From positions 97,654 to 161,653 of the forward strand of contig JBDOQK010000068.1 of NCBI GenBank assembly GCA_040437565.1: DNA of 64,000 bases. The letters run 5' to 3'. Position 1 is the stretch's first letter, and every line of letters begins with the position of its first letter. Below, one piece after another: positions 62,533-64,000 of the stretch. This stretch comes from Albugo candida. Lineage: Eukaryota > Oomycota > Peronosporomycetes > Albuginales. Made by a program: the position numbers and the translations under genes. The notes under the pieces were generated by a model. It was not told the DNA's origin and searched no databases. It saw only the letters and a program-made list of their open reading frames with translations.

Positions 62533-64000
62533 TCAGCTCCGACCGCGATATCCCACATCTTTGAGCCCATGTTCATCGATAAATGATGGAGCTCTTGTGC
62601 AAATTCTTCGCCATTGCTGGAAGTAGACGCTGCATTTATAATTATCTATCATCGAGCATGCAAGATGTATTTAGATTACGACACGTGAAGAGCTACCTTT
62701 TCTTCCATACCCTATCGGCCTCGTCTTTGAGCTTTTTCGGAATAGATGCATTGAATTGCTGGCTATAGTTTGTTGATCGAATTTGATAGTCACGCTTTTG
62801 AAGTGCCCACTCGGACGATTTATCGCTTGTGTGCCTTCTCCTCCAATGCCGATTGTGATACGTAAGCCAATTGCCATCGTCGAGGTACGATTCTTGATCA
62901 TAATTTGTCGCCATCTCAGAACGACAATGACCTGTACATTCTGGTTGGAACTCACTGCTATGGTCTTCATTCATTTTGACGTTCGATGCAGTATGACTTT
63001 GTGCATCCAAGCATTCCTGCTTCCCTACTGCTACATTTCCAGCAGTGCCATCATTCTCCTCCCCGTTTGAAGCTGAGGAGGACAAGCCGGCATGCTCAGG
63101 AACTCGATGCTTTCGACGTCTTTTGTTTCTTTTCTTTTTAGACACAGNNNNNNNNNNNNNNNNNNNNNNNNNNNNNNNNNNNNNNNNNNNNNNNNNNNNN
63201 NNNNNNNNNNNNNNNNNNNNNNNNNNNNNNNNNNNNNNNNNNNNNNNTCGATGCAGTATGACTTTGTGCATCCAAGCATTCCTGCTTCCCTACTGCTACA
63301 TTTCCAGCAGTGCTATCATTCTCCTCCCCGTTTGAAGCTGAGGAGGACAAGCCGGCATGCTCAGGAACTCGATGCTTTCGACGTCTTTTGTTTCTTTTCT
63401 TTTTAGACACAGCTGAAGCACTGTCGTGAATTTGTGTCAGTTTTTTTGTATCCAAAGCTTTAGAAGACGCTTGTAGTTCGGCATTCCAAATCATCTTCCT
63501 GACTCCTGGAGTAATGTAGGAACCCCGGCTTTCACTTTGTGTCTCTTCATTCATCGTCTGTTTAGCGTCAGATTGCTCCTTCACTACATTGAAGACGCTA
63601 TGATCCGGGTCCTTTTCTGCTTCAGGTTGTGATACATCGAAATCCCTGACTTGGCGTTCGACCGCATTTTTTGTAGACTTTGCTTGCGGTGCCTGGGCAA
63701 TCGAAGCATCTTTTTCATTTGTGACCATAGACGCTTCGCAAATTTTTGCGCTTTTTCCTTTCTTTTGGTTTTTGTTGACTCTCCTTACCATAAGGCTTTG
63801 CTGTTCTGATACGTGGTCTGTTTCAGACCTGTTAGATAGAGATTTCTTCGCTTCATTTCTTGAACATGATGCAACTTTGTCCATCTGATCCGGCTCATGT
63901 GTTCCGTCTGTAAGTTGTGTCATCTTTCCATCCGTAGCATCTACTCCTTCGTCTACCTTTGCCAGTTTCTGTGTCTTTTTGTTCTTCTTCTTCTTTTTTG
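62533..64000 (-). CDS. Lys/Ser-rich hypothetical protein, 5' end beyond the window
   Basis: The frame is open from the right edge (Lys-rich, KKKNKKTQKLAKVDEG) to a donor at 62696. A 67-nt intron (62630-62696) leads to a last exon (62533-62629) encoding SVYFQQWRRICTRAPSFIDE and a few more residues, then TGA. The protein is highly charged and mostly disordered, with a basic nuclear-localisation-like block KKKRNKRRRKHR, and it becomes more structured near the C-terminus (WALQKRDYQIRSTNYSQQFN). A nuclear role is possible but not shown. Gap 63148-63247 and its repeat interrupt it; the two copies differ by one base giving Gly or Ser. Unrecognised family. Confidence 0.6.
62983..63412. repeat. Direct repeat (165 bp) flanking assembly gap 63148-63247, one substitution
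   Basis: 62983-63147 and 63248-63412 (offset 265) differ at one visible base (C/T in GTGCCATC versus GTGCTATC). Confidence 0.85.

Overview
The window is nuclear DNA of a small-genome eukaryote, most likely an oomycete; an Albugo-type white rust would fit, but the genus is my inference. Genes are compact and closely spaced. Almost every intron I could reconstruct is 44-76 nt, GT..AG, and several genes become complete only after splicing. The gene set is typical of a flagellated heterotrophic stramenopile: fused BIO3-BIO1, TH1-tailed myosin, NPC1, LC7 and LC8-like dynein light chains, a Dpy-30/IQ protein, secreted beta-1,3-glucanase and secreted orphans. I saw no tRNA, rRNA, CRISPR array or intact transposon.

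Layout. 1-19.7 kb: 5' part of a PP2A B56 subunit (-), an unknown gene (+), a CDC50-type flippase subunit (+), a ~1,965-residue EF-hand module protein (-), TMEM65 with an EF-hand (+), a 60-aa two-exon gene (-), cystinosin (-), a small membrane protein (-), a Dpy-30/IQ protein (+) and an ArfGAP (-). 19.8-31 kb: an eight-exon PDZ protein (-), GH17 glucanase (+), a secreted Cys-rich single-pass membrane protein (-) and the biotin enzyme BIO3-BIO1 (+). 31-50.5 kb: five calmodulin genes dispersed among a roadblock dynein chain, a KIX-like protein, a secreted repeat protein, NPC1 and decayed coding remnants. 50.8-64 kb: a DTW-domain protein with C-terminal zinc knuckles (-), an unresolved gene (-), class-I-like myosin (+) converging on pyruvate carboxylase (-) with overlapping stop codons, an LC8-like chain (-) and a Lys-rich gene running off the right edge (-).

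Two themes stand out. First, the five calmodulin genes share an upstream promoter module and a 3'UTR motif, and differ mainly in EF-hands 3 and 4. Second, the window holds sixteen 100-N gaps, and all but one are flanked by direct repeats (6-710 bp). These look like overlapping contigs that were not merged, so apparent tandem duplications at gaps should be collapsed. At three gaps the copies differ by substitutions or a hexamer count, as expected for two haplotypes. When collapsed, the EF-hand, PDZ, CDC50 and pyruvate carboxylase genes remain in frame.

Functionally, BIO3-BIO1 makes biotin precursors, and the biotin-dependent pyruvate carboxylase lies 27 kb away. NPC1, CDC50, ArfGAP and cystinosin are endomembrane or lysosomal functions. 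The glucanase, the repeat protein and the Cys-rich proteins are candidate wall or host-interface proteins.
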